From assembly GCF_002104765.1 (NCBI RefSeq), contig NZ_NCXM01000002.1, forward strand, positions 124,001 to 188,000: a DNA stretch of 64,000 nt, given 5' to 3'. The notes below the pieces were generated by a model. The model searched no databases. It saw only the letters and a program-made list of their open reading frames with translations, and was not told the origin of the DNA. The position numbers and the translations under genes are program-made. Origin of the DNA: Mycolicibacterium vulneris (lineage in GTDB: Bacteria > Actinomycetota > Actinomycetes > Mycobacteriales > Mycobacteriaceae). Shown one piece after another: positions 49,347 to 59,531 of this stretch (its first letter is position 1; every line of letters starts with the position of its first letter).

Positions 49347-49372
49347 TCACATCGTCGAGTCCACCGATGTGA
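49347..49372. promoter_or_regulatory. Inverted repeat in the divergent 49.3-49.5 kb promoter region
   Basis: TCACATCG, 10 bp, CGATGTGA: perfect 8-bp arms. It sits 40-65 bp upstream of the secreted-protein gene, between it and the divergent lipase/synthetase gene. Arm centres are 18 bp apart, so a dimeric regulator binding successive half sites is possible; a stem-loop is the alternative. Confidence 0.4.
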
Positions 49373-49513
49373 AGCACGCTGTTCACAACACTTATTGCGC
49401 CCGTTACAACAAACTCCGCGCGCGGACAACCGAAAACCGCGCGGTGCGCCTAAATGGGGACGGGCCGGGCAAACAAGCCAGGTCAGGTCCGGCCAGGGCG
49501 CCGGTGTGCCATC

Positions 49514-52507
49514 ATGTCAGCGGTGGATCTCAATTTTTCGGTGGTCACACGGCCGGTCGAGCGGCTGATCGCGACAGCGCAGAACGGCCTGGAGGTCTTG
49601 CGGCTGGGGGGCTTGGAAACCGGTACCGTGCCGTCGCCGTCCCAGACCGTCGAGAGCGTGCCGATGTACAAGCTGCGGCGGTATTTCCCGCCGGACAGCC
49701 GGCCGGGTCAGTCGCCCGTCGGGCCGCCGGTGCTGATGGTGCACCCGATGATGATGTCGGCGGACATGTGGGACGTCACGCGCGACGAAGGCGCGGTGGG
49801 GATCCTGCACGCCCACGGGCTTGACCCCTGGGTCATCGACTTCGGCGAACCCGACAAGGTCGAGGGCGGCATGCGCCGCACCCTGGCCGACCACATCGTC
49901 GCGCTCAGCCAGGCCATCGACACGGTCCGCGACACCACGGGCAGCGACATCCATCTGGTCGGCTATTCGCAGGGCGGCATGTGGTGCTACCAGGTCGCCG
50001 CCTACCGGCGCTCGAAGAGCCTGGCCAGCATCGTCACCTTCGGCTCGCCGGTGGACACCCTGGCCGCCCTGCCGATGGGCATCCCGGCAAACTTCGCCGC
50101 GCCCGCCGCGAACTTCATGGCCGACCACGTCTTCAGCCGGCTGGCCATCCCGAGCTGGATGGCGCGCACCGGCTTCCAGATGCTCGACCCGCTCAAGACC
50201 GCCAAGGCGCGCGTGGACTTCGTGCGCCAGCTGCACGACCGCGAGGCGCTCCTCCCGCGTGAGCAACAGCGCCGGTTCCTCGAACGCGAGGGCTGGATCG
50301 CGTGGTCGGGCCCTGCGATCTCTGAACTGCTCAAGCAGTTCATCGCCCACAACCGGATGATGACCGGCGGATTCGCTGTCAACGGTCAGATGGTCACCCT
50401 CACCGACATCACCTGCCCGGTGCTGGCGTTCGTCGGCGAGGTCGATGACATTGGGCAGCCGGCTTCGGTGCGCGGCATCCGGCGCGCGGCACCGGACGCC
50501 GAAGTCTACGAATCCACCATCCGCACAGGGCATTTCGGTTTGGTAGTTGGATCCAAGGCGGCGCAACAGAGCTGGCCGACCGTCGCCGAATGGGTGAAGT
50601 GGCTGTCCACCGGGGGCGACAAACCCGACAGCATCGAGCTGATGGCCGACCAGCCCGACGAGCACACCGATAGCGGGGTGGCGTTGAGCTCCCGGCTCGC
50701 GCACGGCCTCGGGGAAGCCTCCGAGGCGGCGGTGGGGCTGGTGCGCGGCGCGGCCAACACCGTCGTCGCCGCCAACAAGTCCATGCGCACCCTGGCCGTC
50801 GAGACGGCCCGCACGCTGCCACGCCTGGTCCGCCTGGGCCAGATCAACGACCACACCCGGATCTCGCTGGGCCGCATCATCGAAGAGCAGGCCCACGACG
50901 CGCCGCAGGGCGAATTCCTCTTGTTCGACGGCCGGGTGCACACCTACGAGGCGGTGAACCGGCGCGTCAACAACGTCGTTCGCGGCCTGATCGACGTCGG
51001 GGTCCGGCAGGGCGACCGGGTCGGCGTGCTGATGGAAACCCGGCCCAGCGCGCTGGTGGCCATCGCCGCGCTGTCCCGGCTCGGTGCCATCGCGGTGGTG
51101 ATGCGGCCCGACGCCGACCTGGCCGCCTCGGTGCGGCTCGGGGGAGTGACCGAACTGCTCACCGATCCCCCCAACCTGGAGGCGGTGCTGCGGTCCGACC
51201 GTCAAGGGCTGCGGCAGGTGCTGGTGCTCGGCGGCGGGGAGTCGCGGGATCTGCACCTGCCCGAAGACTCCGACGTCATCGACATGGAACAGATCGACCC
51301 GGACGCCGTCGAGCTGCCCGGCTGGTACCGACCCAACCCGGGACTGGCCCGCGACCTGGCGTTCATCGCGTTCAGCGCGGCCGGCGGCGAGCTGGTGGCC
51401 AGGCAGATCACCAACTACCGCTGGGCGGTCTCGGCATTCGGTACCGCCTCGACGGCCGCCCTGGACCGCCGCGACACCGTCTACTGCCTGACGCCGCTGC
51501 ACCACGAGTCGGCGCTGCTGGTCAGCCTGGGCGGCGCCGTGGTCGGCGGCACCCGCATCGCGCTGTCGCGCGGCCTGGACCCGACCCGATTCGTACAGGA
51601 GGTGCGCCAGTACGGCGTCACCGTGGTGTCCTACACCTGGGCCATGCTGCGCGAGATCGTCGACGATCCCGCGTTCGTGCTGCAGGGCAACCATCCGGTG
51701 CGGCTGTTCATCGGTTCCGGTATGCCGACCGGGCTGTGGGGGCGCGTCGTCGAGGCGTTCGCGCCCGCCCACGTCGTTGAGTTCTTCGCCACCACCGATG
51801 GGCAGGCGGTGCTGGCCAACGTGTCCGGCGCCAAGGTCGGCAGCAAGGGCCGCCCGCTGCCGGGCGCGGGACGAATCGAGCTGGGCGCCTACGACGCCGA
51901 GCACGACCTGATCCTGGAGAACGAGCGCGGCTTCGTGCAGATCGCCGAGCCCAACCAGGTCGGGGTGCTGCTCGCCGCGTCCAACGGCCCGATCGATCCC
52001 AGCGCCTCGGTCAAGCGCGGCGTGTTCGCCGCCGGCGACACCTGGATCTCGACCGAGTACCTGTTCTACCGCGACGACGACGGTGACTTCTGGCTGGCGG
52101 GCCGGCGCGGCTCCGTGGTGCGCACCGCGCGCGGTCTGGTCTTCGCCGAGGCAGTCACCGATGCGCTGGGTTGCATCAACGGCGTGGACCTCGCGGTGAC
52201 CTACAACGTGCCCGTGGGCGATCACGAGGTGGCGGCGTCGGCGGTGACGCTGTTGCCGGGCGCCTCGATCACCGCGGCCGACCTGACCGAGGCCTTCGCC
52301 AAGATTCCGATCGGCCTGGGGCCCGACATCGTGTGCGTGGTGCCGGAGATGAACCTGAGCGCGACGTTCCGGCCCACGGTCAGTGCCCTAAGGGCGGCGG
52401 GGATTCCTAAGGCCGGGCGGCACGTCTGGTACTTCGATGCCGACACCAACCAGTACCGCCGCCTGACCAGCGGCATCCGTTCCCAGCTGACCGGAGCGCA
52501 GTCATGA
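49514..52507 (+). CDS. Lipase-like / acyl-CoA synthetase-like fusion (Rv1683-like)
   Basis: 997 residues from the ATG at 49514 (MSAVDLN), matching the ~999 of Rv1683; an upstream GTG at 49454 adds an unconserved stretch. N-terminal half (about 60-380): alpha/beta hydrolase related to polyhydroxyalkanoate synthase/lipase, nucleophile Ser152 in GYSQGG, a late His in RTGHFG. C-terminal half (about 455-990): AMP-binding superfamily with GDTWISTEYLFYRDDDGDFWLAGR. The core ATP loop is degenerate: FSAAGGE at 620-626 instead of a TSGTTGxPK-type motif, so adenylation is uncertain. A role in neutral-lipid turnover is proposed for Rv1683. It overlaps the next gene by 4 bp. Confidence 0.88.
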   Translation: MSAVDLNFSVVTRPVERLIATAQNGLEVLRLGGLETGTVPSPSQTVESVPMYKLRRYFPPDSRPGQSPVGPPVLMVHPMMMSADMWDVTRDEGAVGILHAHGLDPWVIDFGEPDKVEGGMRRTLADHIVALSQAIDTVRDTTGSDIHLVGYSQGGMWCYQVAAYRRSKSLASIVTFGSPVDTLAALPMGIPANFAAPAANFMADHVFSRLAIPSWMARTGFQMLDPLKTAKARVDFVRQLHDREALLPREQQRRFLEREGWIAWSGPAISELLKQFIAHNRMMTGGFAVNGQMVTLTDITCPVLAFVGEVDDIGQPASVRGIRRAAPDAEVYESTIRTGHFGLVVGSKAAQQSWPTVAEWVKWLSTGGDKPDSIELMADQPDEHTDSGVALSSRLAHGLGEASEAAVGLVRGAANTVVAANKSMRTLAVETARTLPRLVRLGQINDHTRISLGRIIEEQAHDAPQGEFLLFDGRVHTYEAVNRRVNNVVRGLIDVGVRQGDRVGVLMETRPSALVAIAALSRLGAIAVVMRPDADLAASVRLGGVTELLTDPPNLEAVLRSDRQGLRQVLVLGGGESRDLHLPEDSDVIDMEQIDPDAVELPGWYRPNPGLARDLAFIAFSAAGGELVARQITNYRWAVSAFGTASTAALDRRDTVYCLTPLHHESALLVSLGGAVVGGTRIALSRGLDPTRFVQEVRQYGVTVVSYTWAMLREIVDDPAFVLQGNHPVRLFIGSGMPTGLWGRVVEAFAPAHVVEFFATTDGQAVLANVSGAKVGSKGRPLPGAGRIELGAYDAEHDLILENERGFVQIAEPNQVGVLLAASNGPIDPSASVKRGVFAAGDTWISTEYLFYRDDDGDFWLAGRRGSVVRTARGLVFAEAVTDALGCINGVDLAVTYNVPVGDHEVAASAVTLLPGASITAADLTEAFAKIPIGLGPDIVCVVPEMNLSATFRPTVSALRAAGIPKAGRHVWYFDADTNQYRRLTSGIRSQLTGAQS

Positions 52508-52719
52508 TCGACGATGCACTGCTGAGCATCCTGGTCTGCCCGGACGACCGCGGCCCGCTGATTCTGGTGGGCTCCGAACTGTTGTACAACCCGCGGCTGC
52601 GGCGCGCCTACCGCATCGAGGACGGCATCCCGGTGCTGCTCATCGACGAGGCCCGCGACGTCGATGACGACGAGCACGCCCGGCTCATGGCACAAGGCCG
52701 TCCGGCAGATCCCCGGTGA
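52504..52719 (+). CDS. Trm112-like small protein (Rv1684-like)
   Basis: 71 residues. Trm112/UPF0434 fold: LLSILVCPDDRGPL, then LYNPRLRRAYRIEDGIPVLLIDEAR. Only one Cys of the usual zinc-type set is seen. Trm112 proteins in other domains activate methyltransferases; in mycobacteria the role is unknown. The ATG overlaps the upstream stop (ATGA) and its 3' end overlaps the convergent TetR gene by 35 bp. Confidence 0.85.
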   Translation: MIDDALLSILVCPDDRGPLILVGSELLYNPRLRRAYRIEDGIPVLLIDEARDVDDDEHARLMAQGRPADPR

Positions 52720-53308
52720 GGTACCGCTGCAGGTTCGGCGCAATGGTTTGCGCGATCTGCTCTGGCGGCAGCGACGCGAACGGCTCCAGTCGCAGGATGT
52801 AGCGCGCCATCACCACGCCCACCAGCTGGGACGCGACGAACTGGACGCGGGTGGTACCGCTTCCCGGCGGATTGTCCACGCGCGGGCCGATTTCCGCGGT
52901 GATCACGTCCTCGATGAACGTGCGGAACAGGTTGATCTCCTCGCCGGCCAGGATGGACCGCAGTGTGGCGATGAACGCCGCACCGATCTCGGAATCCCAC
53001 AGCGGCAACAACATTGACGGGATGCGATGGCCGAGCTCGTCAACCGGCATCTCGCGCAACTGGCCGATGATGTCCATCGGATCGATCGGGATGTGCACGG
53101 CCGCGGCGAACAGCTTTTCCTTGGTGCCGAAGTAGTGATGCACCAACGCCGAATCCACCCCGGCCGCCGCGGCCACCGCGCGGATCGAGGTATTGCGAAT
53201 CCCGTTGCGCGCAAACAACTCCCGAGCGCTGTCGAGGATGCGTTCGCGGGTGCCGGAGTTGCCGGCCGGGCGCCCCCGCCGCCGGCGCCCGGCGCTGGTG
53301 GCCGTCAT
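52685..53308 (-). CDS. TetR-family repressor (Rv1685c-like)
   Basis: 207 residues. Basic N-terminus ([10 protein letters not shown]), then the TetR helix-turn-helix (about 20-67) with TSIRAVAAAAGVDSALVHHYFGTKEKLF; the C-terminal ligand domain is unlike well-studied members. Last gene of the operon ATPase - permease - regulator; it starts 1 bp after the permease stop. It probably represses the operon through the tandem palindrome at 54803-54833 and responds to a small molecule that the transporter exports. Confidence 0.92.
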   Translation of the reverse strand: MTATSAGRRRRGRPAGNSGTRERILDSARELFARNGIRNTSIRAVAAAAGVDSALVHHYFGTKEKLFAAAVHIPIDPMDIIGQLREMPVDELGHRIPSMLLPLWDSEIGAAFIATLRSILAGEEINLFRTFIEDVITAEIGPRVDNPPGSGTTRVQFVASQLVGVVMARYILRLEPFASLPPEQIAQTIAPNLQRYLTGDLPDGLVP

Positions 53309-53309
53309 G

Positions 53310-54128
53310 CTAGGGCGTCCGCCGCCGCAGCGTGGCTGCGGCCAGGCACAGGGCCGCCAGCGCGAAGCCCAGCACCACGACGATGTCGCGCACCGCGACG
53401 AATGTCAGTTCCGGGTGCGCACCCACCTGCTGCAACGCCTCCAGCGCGTAGCTGGCCGGCAGCACATTGCTGATCCATTGCAGCCAGTGTGGCATCAGCG
53501 CCCGCGGCACGATGATGCCGGCCAGCAGCAGCTGCGGCACCATCACCAGCGGGATGAACTGCACGGCCTGAAACTCGGTGCGGGCGAACGCACTACACAA
53601 CAGGCCCAGGCCGACACCCAGCACGGCGTTGACGATCGCGATGACGAACACCCACGCCGGGCTGCCGGCCGTGTCGAAGCCCAGCAGCCAGAACGACACG
53701 ATGCACGCCAGAATCGCCTGCGCCGCAGCGGCGATGGAGAAGGCGGTGCCGTAGGCGATCAGCAGATCCAGGCGCCGCAGCGGCGTGGTCAGAATGCGCT
53801 CCAGCGTCCCGGAGGCCCGCTCGCGCTGCATGGTGATCGCCGTGATGATGAACATCACGAACAGCGGGAACAGGCCCAGCAGGATCAGGCAGGCGTTGTT
53901 GAACGGGGTCGGCCCACCGGGGCGGTGCGGGGCGTTCTGAAACATGAAATACATCAGGCTGATCACCAGGACCGGCACGAACAGGATCATCGCGACACTG
54001 CGGTGATCGGCGATCAACTGGCGCAGGATCCGCGCAGAGGTCGCGGTGTAGCCGCGCAGGCTCAGCCCGCTTCGCGCATGGTGCTGCGCTTGATGATGGA
54101 CAGAAACGCGTCCTCCAGTGACGTGCAT
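53310..54128 (-). CDS. ABC-2 type transporter permease (Rv1686c-like)
   Basis: 272 residues from the ATG at 54128, which overlaps the ATPase gene by 67 bp. Six hydrophobic segments, the FPLFVMFIITAITMQRERASGTLERILTTP motif region of ABC-2 drug exporters, and a cytoplasmic N-terminal helix (ARILRQLIADHRS). M. tuberculosis annotation begins at the equivalent of residue 47 (226 residues), which would cut into the first membrane helix; I think that start is too short, but the exact start is uncertain. Confidence 0.85.
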   Translation of the reverse strand: MHVTGGRVSVHHQAQHHARSGLSLRGYTATSARILRQLIADHRSVAMILFVPVLVISLMYFMFQNAPHRPGGPTPFNNACLILLGLFPLFVMFIITAITMQRERASGTLERILTTPLRRLDLLIAYGTAFSIAAAAQAILACIVSFWLLGFDTAGSPAWVFVIAIVNAVLGVGLGLLCSAFARTEFQAVQFIPLVMVPQLLLAGIIVPRALMPHWLQWISNVLPASYALEALQQVGAHPELTFVAVRDIVVVLGFALAALCLAAATLRRRTP

Positions 54129-54826
54129 CCGGTGTCCTCTCTCAGTTGGGACGGGGTGGTGTGGGCGACCAACCGGCCGTCGCGCATCAGCAGCAGGTCG
54201 CCGCAGTGGTCGGCTTCGTCCATCACGTGGCTGGAGACCAGCAGAGTGGTCCCGGTGCGGGCCAGCTCGGCGAACTGCTCCCAGAGATCCGCGCGCAGCA
54301 CCGGGTCCAGGCCCACGGTGGGCTCGTCGAGCACCAGCAGGTCGGGCTGGCAGACCAGCGCGCACGCCAGCGACACGCGGGTGCGCTGACCGCCGGAGAG
54401 GTTGCCGCACAAGGCGGTTCGGTGATCGGTCAGCCCGACGCGGTCGATGGCGGCGTCGGCGGCCTGGCCGTCGAACCCGTACAGCGCCGCGAAATAGCGG
54501 ACGTTGTCCACGGCCCGCAGGTCGTTGTAGATGGTCGGGTCCTGCGGGAGGTAGCCGATGCGATGGCGCAGTTCGGCGCTGCCGGCCTCCTTGCCGAGTA
54601 CGGTGACGGTGCCCTTCGAGATGATCTGGGTGCCGACGATGCAGCGGATCAGTGTGGTCTTGCCGCAGCCGGACGGCCCGAGCAGGCCGGTGATGCTGCC
54701 CGTGGCGATCCGGACGGAGAAATCGTGCAGAGCTGGGCGTTTGCCGCGGACGACGCGCAGGTGATCGATGTGTACCGCCGGGTCCGAGGGGCCCGCAATT
54801 AATTCATCATGAGATGAACTCATCAT
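54062..54826 (-). CDS. ABC transporter ATPase (Rv1687c-like)
   Basis: 254 residues from the ATG at 54826. Walker A GPSGCGKTT, signature LSGGQRTR, Walker B LLVLDEPTVGLDP, H-loop SSHVMDEAD. Subfamily of ABC-2 drug and lipid exporters. A TTG at 54862 could extend it by 12 codons, but that TTG is the beginning of a perfect TTGACA -35, so translation most likely starts at 54826 on a leaderless mRNA. First gene of the operon with the permease and TetR. Confidence 0.92.
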   Translation of the reverse strand: MMSSSHDELIAGPSDPAVHIDHLRVVRGKRPALHDFSVRIATGSITGLLGPSGCGKTTLIRCIVGTQIISKGTVTVLGKEAGSAELRHRIGYLPQDPTIYNDLRAVDNVRYFAALYGFDGQAADAAIDRVGLTDHRTALCGNLSGGQRTRVSLACALVCQPDLLVLDEPTVGLDPVLRADLWEQFAELARTGTTLLVSSHVMDEADHCGDLLLMRDGRLVAHTTPSQLREDTGCTSLEDAFLSIIKRSTMREAG

Positions 54827-54833
54827 GCGATGA
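54803..54833. promoter_or_regulatory. Tandem palindromic operator over the ABC/TetR operon start
   Basis: TTCATC-ATGA-GATGAA (54803-54818) and TCATC-ATGC-GATGA (54820-54833), the same palindrome twice, centres 16 bp apart. The upstream copy fills the gap between -10 and the start codon; the other lies just inside the gene. This is the arrangement expected for autorepression by the TetR protein encoded at the end of the operon. Confidence 0.75.
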
Positions 54834-54862
54834 ATAATCGTCCCGTCGCGCGGGGTTGTCAA
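54834..54862 (-). promoter_or_regulatory. Promoter of the ABC/TetR operon, predicted leaderless
   Basis: Minus strand: TTGACA (54862-54857), 17-bp spacer, GATTAT (54839-54834). Seven bases separate the -10 from the ATG at 54826, so +1 should be the A of the ATG. Confidence 0.7.
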
Positions 54863-54904
54863 GGTCTCTCGAGCAGCTGAGGAGGCTCGAGGATTTCTGG
54901 TGCG

Positions 54905-56182
<1,278 letters not shown>

Positions 56183-56290
56183 GAGGTGGGCTCCTTCTCG
56201 CGGCCCTGAGGTCACGGGACACCGGGATACTGCCATGTTCGGCCTGCCGGTAGGTTCGTTGGGTTCAGAAAAGAGGATTCAGGATCTGAT

Positions 56291-56935
56291 GTGGTCGAGG
56301 CTCGAGGACGATTTCGCGAAGGCGCGGCTGCTGCCCAGCTGTTAGTCGACCCGGTCGAGGCCGCGCGCCGGTTACTGGGCGCCACCCTCACCGCGCGCGG
56401 TGTGAGCGGGATCGTCGTCGAGGTCGAGGCCTACGGGGGAGTGCCCGACGGTCCCTGGCCCGACGCCGCCGCGCACTCGTACAAGGGCCTGCGCGCCCGC
56501 AATTTTGTGATGTTCGGGCCCCCGGGGCGCCTCTACACCTACCGCAGCCACGGCATACACGTCTGCGCCAACGTCTCGTGCGGACCCGACGGCACAGCCG
56601 CAGCGGTCTTGCTGCGCGCCGCCGCCATCGAGGACGGCACCGACGTCGTGCGCGCCCGCCGCGGCGAGCTGGTGCACACCGCCGCCCTGGCGCGAGGCCC
56701 GGGCAACCTGTGCTCGGCCATGGGAATCACCATGGACGACAACGGCATTGACCTGTTCGCGCGGAATAGCCCGGTGACCCTGGAACTGCACGAACCGCTG
56801 ACCGCGACGGCCGGCCCGCGGGTCGGCGTCAGCCAGGCCGCCGACCGGCCGTGGCGGTTGTGGCTGCCCGGGCGCCCGGAGGTCTCGGCGTACCGGCGCA
56901 GCCCCCGCGCGGCCGCGCCGGGCGCCAGCGACTAG
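56291..56935 (+). CDS. mpg: 3-methyladenine DNA glycosylase (AAG/MPG family)
   Basis: 214 residues from GTG 56291. Excises alkylated purines in base excision repair. The catalytic Glu is in VVEVEAYGG, followed by AAHSYKG, and the DNA-intercalating/active-site segment [14 protein letters not shown] and [11 protein letters not shown] are conserved. The first ~15 residues are not conserved and the start is uncertain. No ribosome binding site stands out. It lies 33 bp before tyrS. Confidence 0.93.
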   Translation: MVEARGRFREGAAAAQLLVDPVEAARRLLGATLTARGVSGIVVEVEAYGGVPDGPWPDAAAHSYKGLRARNFVMFGPPGRLYTYRSHGIHVCANVSCGPDGTAAAVLLRAAAIEDGTDVVRARRGELVHTAALARGPGNLCSAMGITMDDNGIDLFARNSPVTLELHEPLTATAGPRVGVSQAADRPWRLWLPGRPEVSAYRRSPRAAAPGASD

Positions 56936-56968
56936 CCGAACCGATCTCGGGTGGAAGGATCTTGGATC

Positions 56969-58240
56969 ATGGGCGACATGATCATCGACGAGCTGGACTG
57001 GCGCGGACTGATCGCGCAGTCCACCGACCTCGATGCGCTGACCGCCGAGGCGCAGCGCGGGCCGATGACGGTGTACGCCGGATTCGACCCCACCGCGCCC
57101 AGCCTGCACGCCGGACACCTGGTGCCGCTGCTGGCGCTGCGCCGCTTCCAGCGCGCCGGCCATCGCCCGATCGTGCTCGCCGGCGGGGCCACCGGCATGA
57201 TCGGCGATCCGCGTGACGTCGGCGAGCGCACCCTCAACGAGGCGGACACCGTCGCCGAGTGGACCGAGCGGATCGGCGGGCAGCTGCGGCGCTTCGTCGA
57301 CTTCGACGAATCACCCACCGGCGCCGTCGTCGTCAACAACCTGGACTGGACCCGCCCGCTGTCGGCGATCGAGTTCCTGCGCGACCTCGGCAAGCACTTC
57401 TCGGTCAACGTCATGCTGGACCGCGACACCGTCCGGCGGCGCCTCGAGGGCGACGGCATCTCCTACACCGAGTTCAGCTACATGCTGTTGCAGGCCAACG
57501 ACTACGTTGAGTTGCACCGGCGCTACGGCTGCACGCTGCAGATCGGCGGCTCCGATCAGTGGGGCAACATCGTCGCCGGCGTCCGACTGGTCCGCCAGCA
57601 GCTCGGCGCGTCGGTGCACGCGCTGACCGTGCCGCTGGTGACCGCCGCCGACGGCACCAAGTTCGGCAAGTCCACCGGCGGCGGCAGCCTGTGGCTGGAC
57701 CCCGAGCTGACCACGCCGTACGCCTGGTACCAGTACTTCTTCAACACCGCCGACGCCGACGTGATCCGGTACCTGCGCTGGTTCACCTTCCTGACCGCCG
57801 ACGAGCTCGGCGAGCTGGAGCAGGCGACGGCCGAGCGGCCCCAGCAGCGCGCCGCCCAGCGGCGACTGGCTCGCGAACTGACCGTGCTGGTGCACGGCGA
57901 GGCGGCCACCGAGGCCGTCGAGGACGCCAGCCGGGCGCTGTTCGGGCAGGGCGAGCTGGACCGCCTGGACGAGGCCACGCTGGCGGCGGCGTTGCGCGAG
58001 ACGTCGGTCGCCGAGCTCAAACCCGGTGGCCCCGACGGGATCGTCGACCTGCTGGTCGCCAGCGGCCTGTCCGAGAGCAAGAAGGCCGCGCGGCGCACCG
58101 TCGGCGAGGGCGGCGTCTCGGTCAACAACGTCCGCATCGACAGCGAGGAGTGGGCGCCGCAGCCGTCCGACTTCCTGCACGGCAAATGGCTGGTGCTGCG
58201 CCGCGGCAAACGCACCGTCGCCGGGGTCGAAAAGGTCTAG
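56969..58240 (+). CDS. tyrS: Tyrosyl-tRNA synthetase
   Basis: 423 residues from ATG 56969, matching the 424 of M. tuberculosis. Class I core with the HIGH-type motif HAGH ([11 protein letters not shown]) and the KMSKS-type motif [13 protein letters not shown] binds tyrosine. The C-terminal S4-like domain (about 355-423) binds the tRNA variable arm. A GTG at 56951 would add six unconserved residues. AAGGA lies about 11 bp upstream. Confidence 0.97.
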   Translation: MGDMIIDELDWRGLIAQSTDLDALTAEAQRGPMTVYAGFDPTAPSLHAGHLVPLLALRRFQRAGHRPIVLAGGATGMIGDPRDVGERTLNEADTVAEWTERIGGQLRRFVDFDESPTGAVVVNNLDWTRPLSAIEFLRDLGKHFSVNVMLDRDTVRRRLEGDGISYTEFSYMLLQANDYVELHRRYGCTLQIGGSDQWGNIVAGVRLVRQQLGASVHALTVPLVTAADGTKFGKSTGGGSLWLDPELTTPYAWYQYFFNTADADVIRYLRWFTFLTADELGELEQATAERPQQRAAQRRLARELTVLVHGEAATEAVEDASRALFGQGELDRLDEATLAAALRETSVAELKPGGPDGIVDLLVASGLSESKKAARRTVGEGGVSVNNVRIDSEEWAPQPSDFLHGKWLVLRRGKRTVAGVEKV

Positions 58241-58339
58241 CCCGTTCGGGGCAGGAACGACGTGCGCAAAACGCGTGCGTGCACAGATCTTTACCTCACC
58301 GTGTCGTTGACGTGACCCTCGGCGACCACTGTTGTCACA

Positions 58340-58702
58340 GTGATTTTTGCGACGCGTGTGCGGTGGACCGTCCTGCCGATTCTGGGGGTGATCACCGGCC
58401 TGGTGTCGCTGGCGGCGGTCCTGTCGGCGCCGATCCGCGCCGACATGCTGGGCAACGCCTTCCTGTCGGCGCTGACGAATGCCGGGATCACCTACACCCA
58501 ACCGACCACCACCACGGCGATGGGACAGTCGGTGTGTCCGATGCTGTTCGAGCCCGGCGGGTCGTTCGACGATGTGACCTCCAAGATGGCCGAGGGCAAC
58601 GGATTGTCGTACGAGATGGCGGGCAAGTTCACCATCGTCGCGATCGCGACCTACTGTCCGGCGGTGATCGCGCCGCTGCTGGGTAACCGGCTGCAAAGCT
58701 AG
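58340..58702 (+). CDS. Exported DUF732 protein (LprJ-like, lipobox absent)
   Basis: 120 residues. N-terminal hydrophobic signal (VLPILGVITGLVSLAAVLSA) then a DUF732 domain with its two cysteines (SVCPML, TYCPAV) that likely form a disulphide. It occupies the position of Rv1690 (lprJ) between tyrS and Rv1691. There is no cysteine at the end of the signal, so this version cannot be lipidated as a classical lipoprotein and should be soluble or signal-anchored. GTG start at 58340. Function unknown. Confidence 0.78.
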   Translation: MIFATRVRWTVLPILGVITGLVSLAAVLSAPIRADMLGNAFLSALTNAGITYTQPTTTTAMGQSVCPMLFEPGGSFDDVTSKMAEGNGLSYEMAGKFTIVAIATYCPAVIAPLLGNRLQS

Positions 58703-58730
58703 GCGCGGGGCTGCCCGTATTCTCGGCTGC

Positions 58731-59531
58731 GTGGTCGACGACAGGCAACGGCAGCGCGGCGAACGGCAGGGGCGGCCGGCATCCGACCGCTGGTCGGGTC
58801 CGGGCCGTGCGCGCCCGGCCCAGCCGCAGAGCGGCGCGCGCCGGGATGCCCAGGCCGATCGCGCGCCGCACGACGGGCCGCCGATACCGCCCGGCGTGGA
58901 AGCCAAGCAGCTGGCACCCGACATCCGCCGCGATCTGAGCACCCTGGACCGCGCCACCGCCGACGCGGTGGCGCGTCACCTGGTGGCCGCCGGCGAACTG
59001 CTCGACGACGACCCCGAGGCCGCCCTGCAGCACGCCCGGGCGGCGCGCGCACGGTCTTCCCGGATCGCCACCATCCGGGAAGCGGTCGGCATCGCCGCCT
59101 ACCACTGCGGCGACTGGGCGCAGGCGCTCGCGGAGTTGCGCGCGGCCCGCAGGATGGGCAGCAAGTCCTCGCTGCTGGCCCTGATCGCCGATTGCGAACG
59201 CGGACTTGGCCGCCCGGAGCGGGCGATCGAACTCGCGCGGGGGCCGGAGGCCGCAGAGCTCAGCGGGGACGACGCCGACGAGCTGCGCATCGTCGCGGCC
59301 GGGGCGCGCGCGGACCTCGGCCAGCTGGAGCAGGCGCTCACCGTGTTGTCGACGCCGCAGCTGGATCCGACCCGCACCGGCACGACGGCGGCGCGGTTGT
59401 TCTACGCCTACGCCGACACGCTGCTGGCGCTCGGCCGCGGGGACGAGGCGCTGCAGTGGTTCCTGCACTCCGCGGCCGCGGACGTCGACGGCGTCACCGA
59501 TGCCGAAGACCGGGTCAGTGAACTCGGCTGA
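58731..59531 (+). CDS. TPR-like repeat protein (Rv1691-like)
   Basis: 266 residues. A basic, low-complexity N-terminal ~50 residues (RQRQRGERQGR) precedes helical repeats of tetratricopeptide type (for example DPEAALQHARAARARS, YHCGDWAQALAELRAARR, LGRGDEALQWFLHSA). No catalytic domain. It may be a scaffold. The ATG of the next gene overlaps its stop (TGATG), so it is coupled to the phosphatase gene. Confidence 0.82.
   Translation: MVDDRQRQRGERQGRPASDRWSGPGRARPAQPQSGARRDAQADRAPHDGPPIPPGVEAKQLAPDIRRDLSTLDRATADAVARHLVAAGELLDDDPEAALQHARAARARSSRIATIREAVGIAAYHCGDWAQALAELRAARRMGSKSSLLALIADCERGLGRPERAIELARGPEAAELSGDDADELRIVAAGARADLGQLEQALTVLSTPQLDPTRTGTTAARLFYAYADTLLALGRGDEALQWFLHSAAADVDGVTDAEDRVSELG

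Noticed and set aside
52664..53017. Plus-strand frame opposite the TetR gene
   Set aside because: Antisense shadow; the minus-strand TetR protein has a clear helix-turn-helix and operon context.
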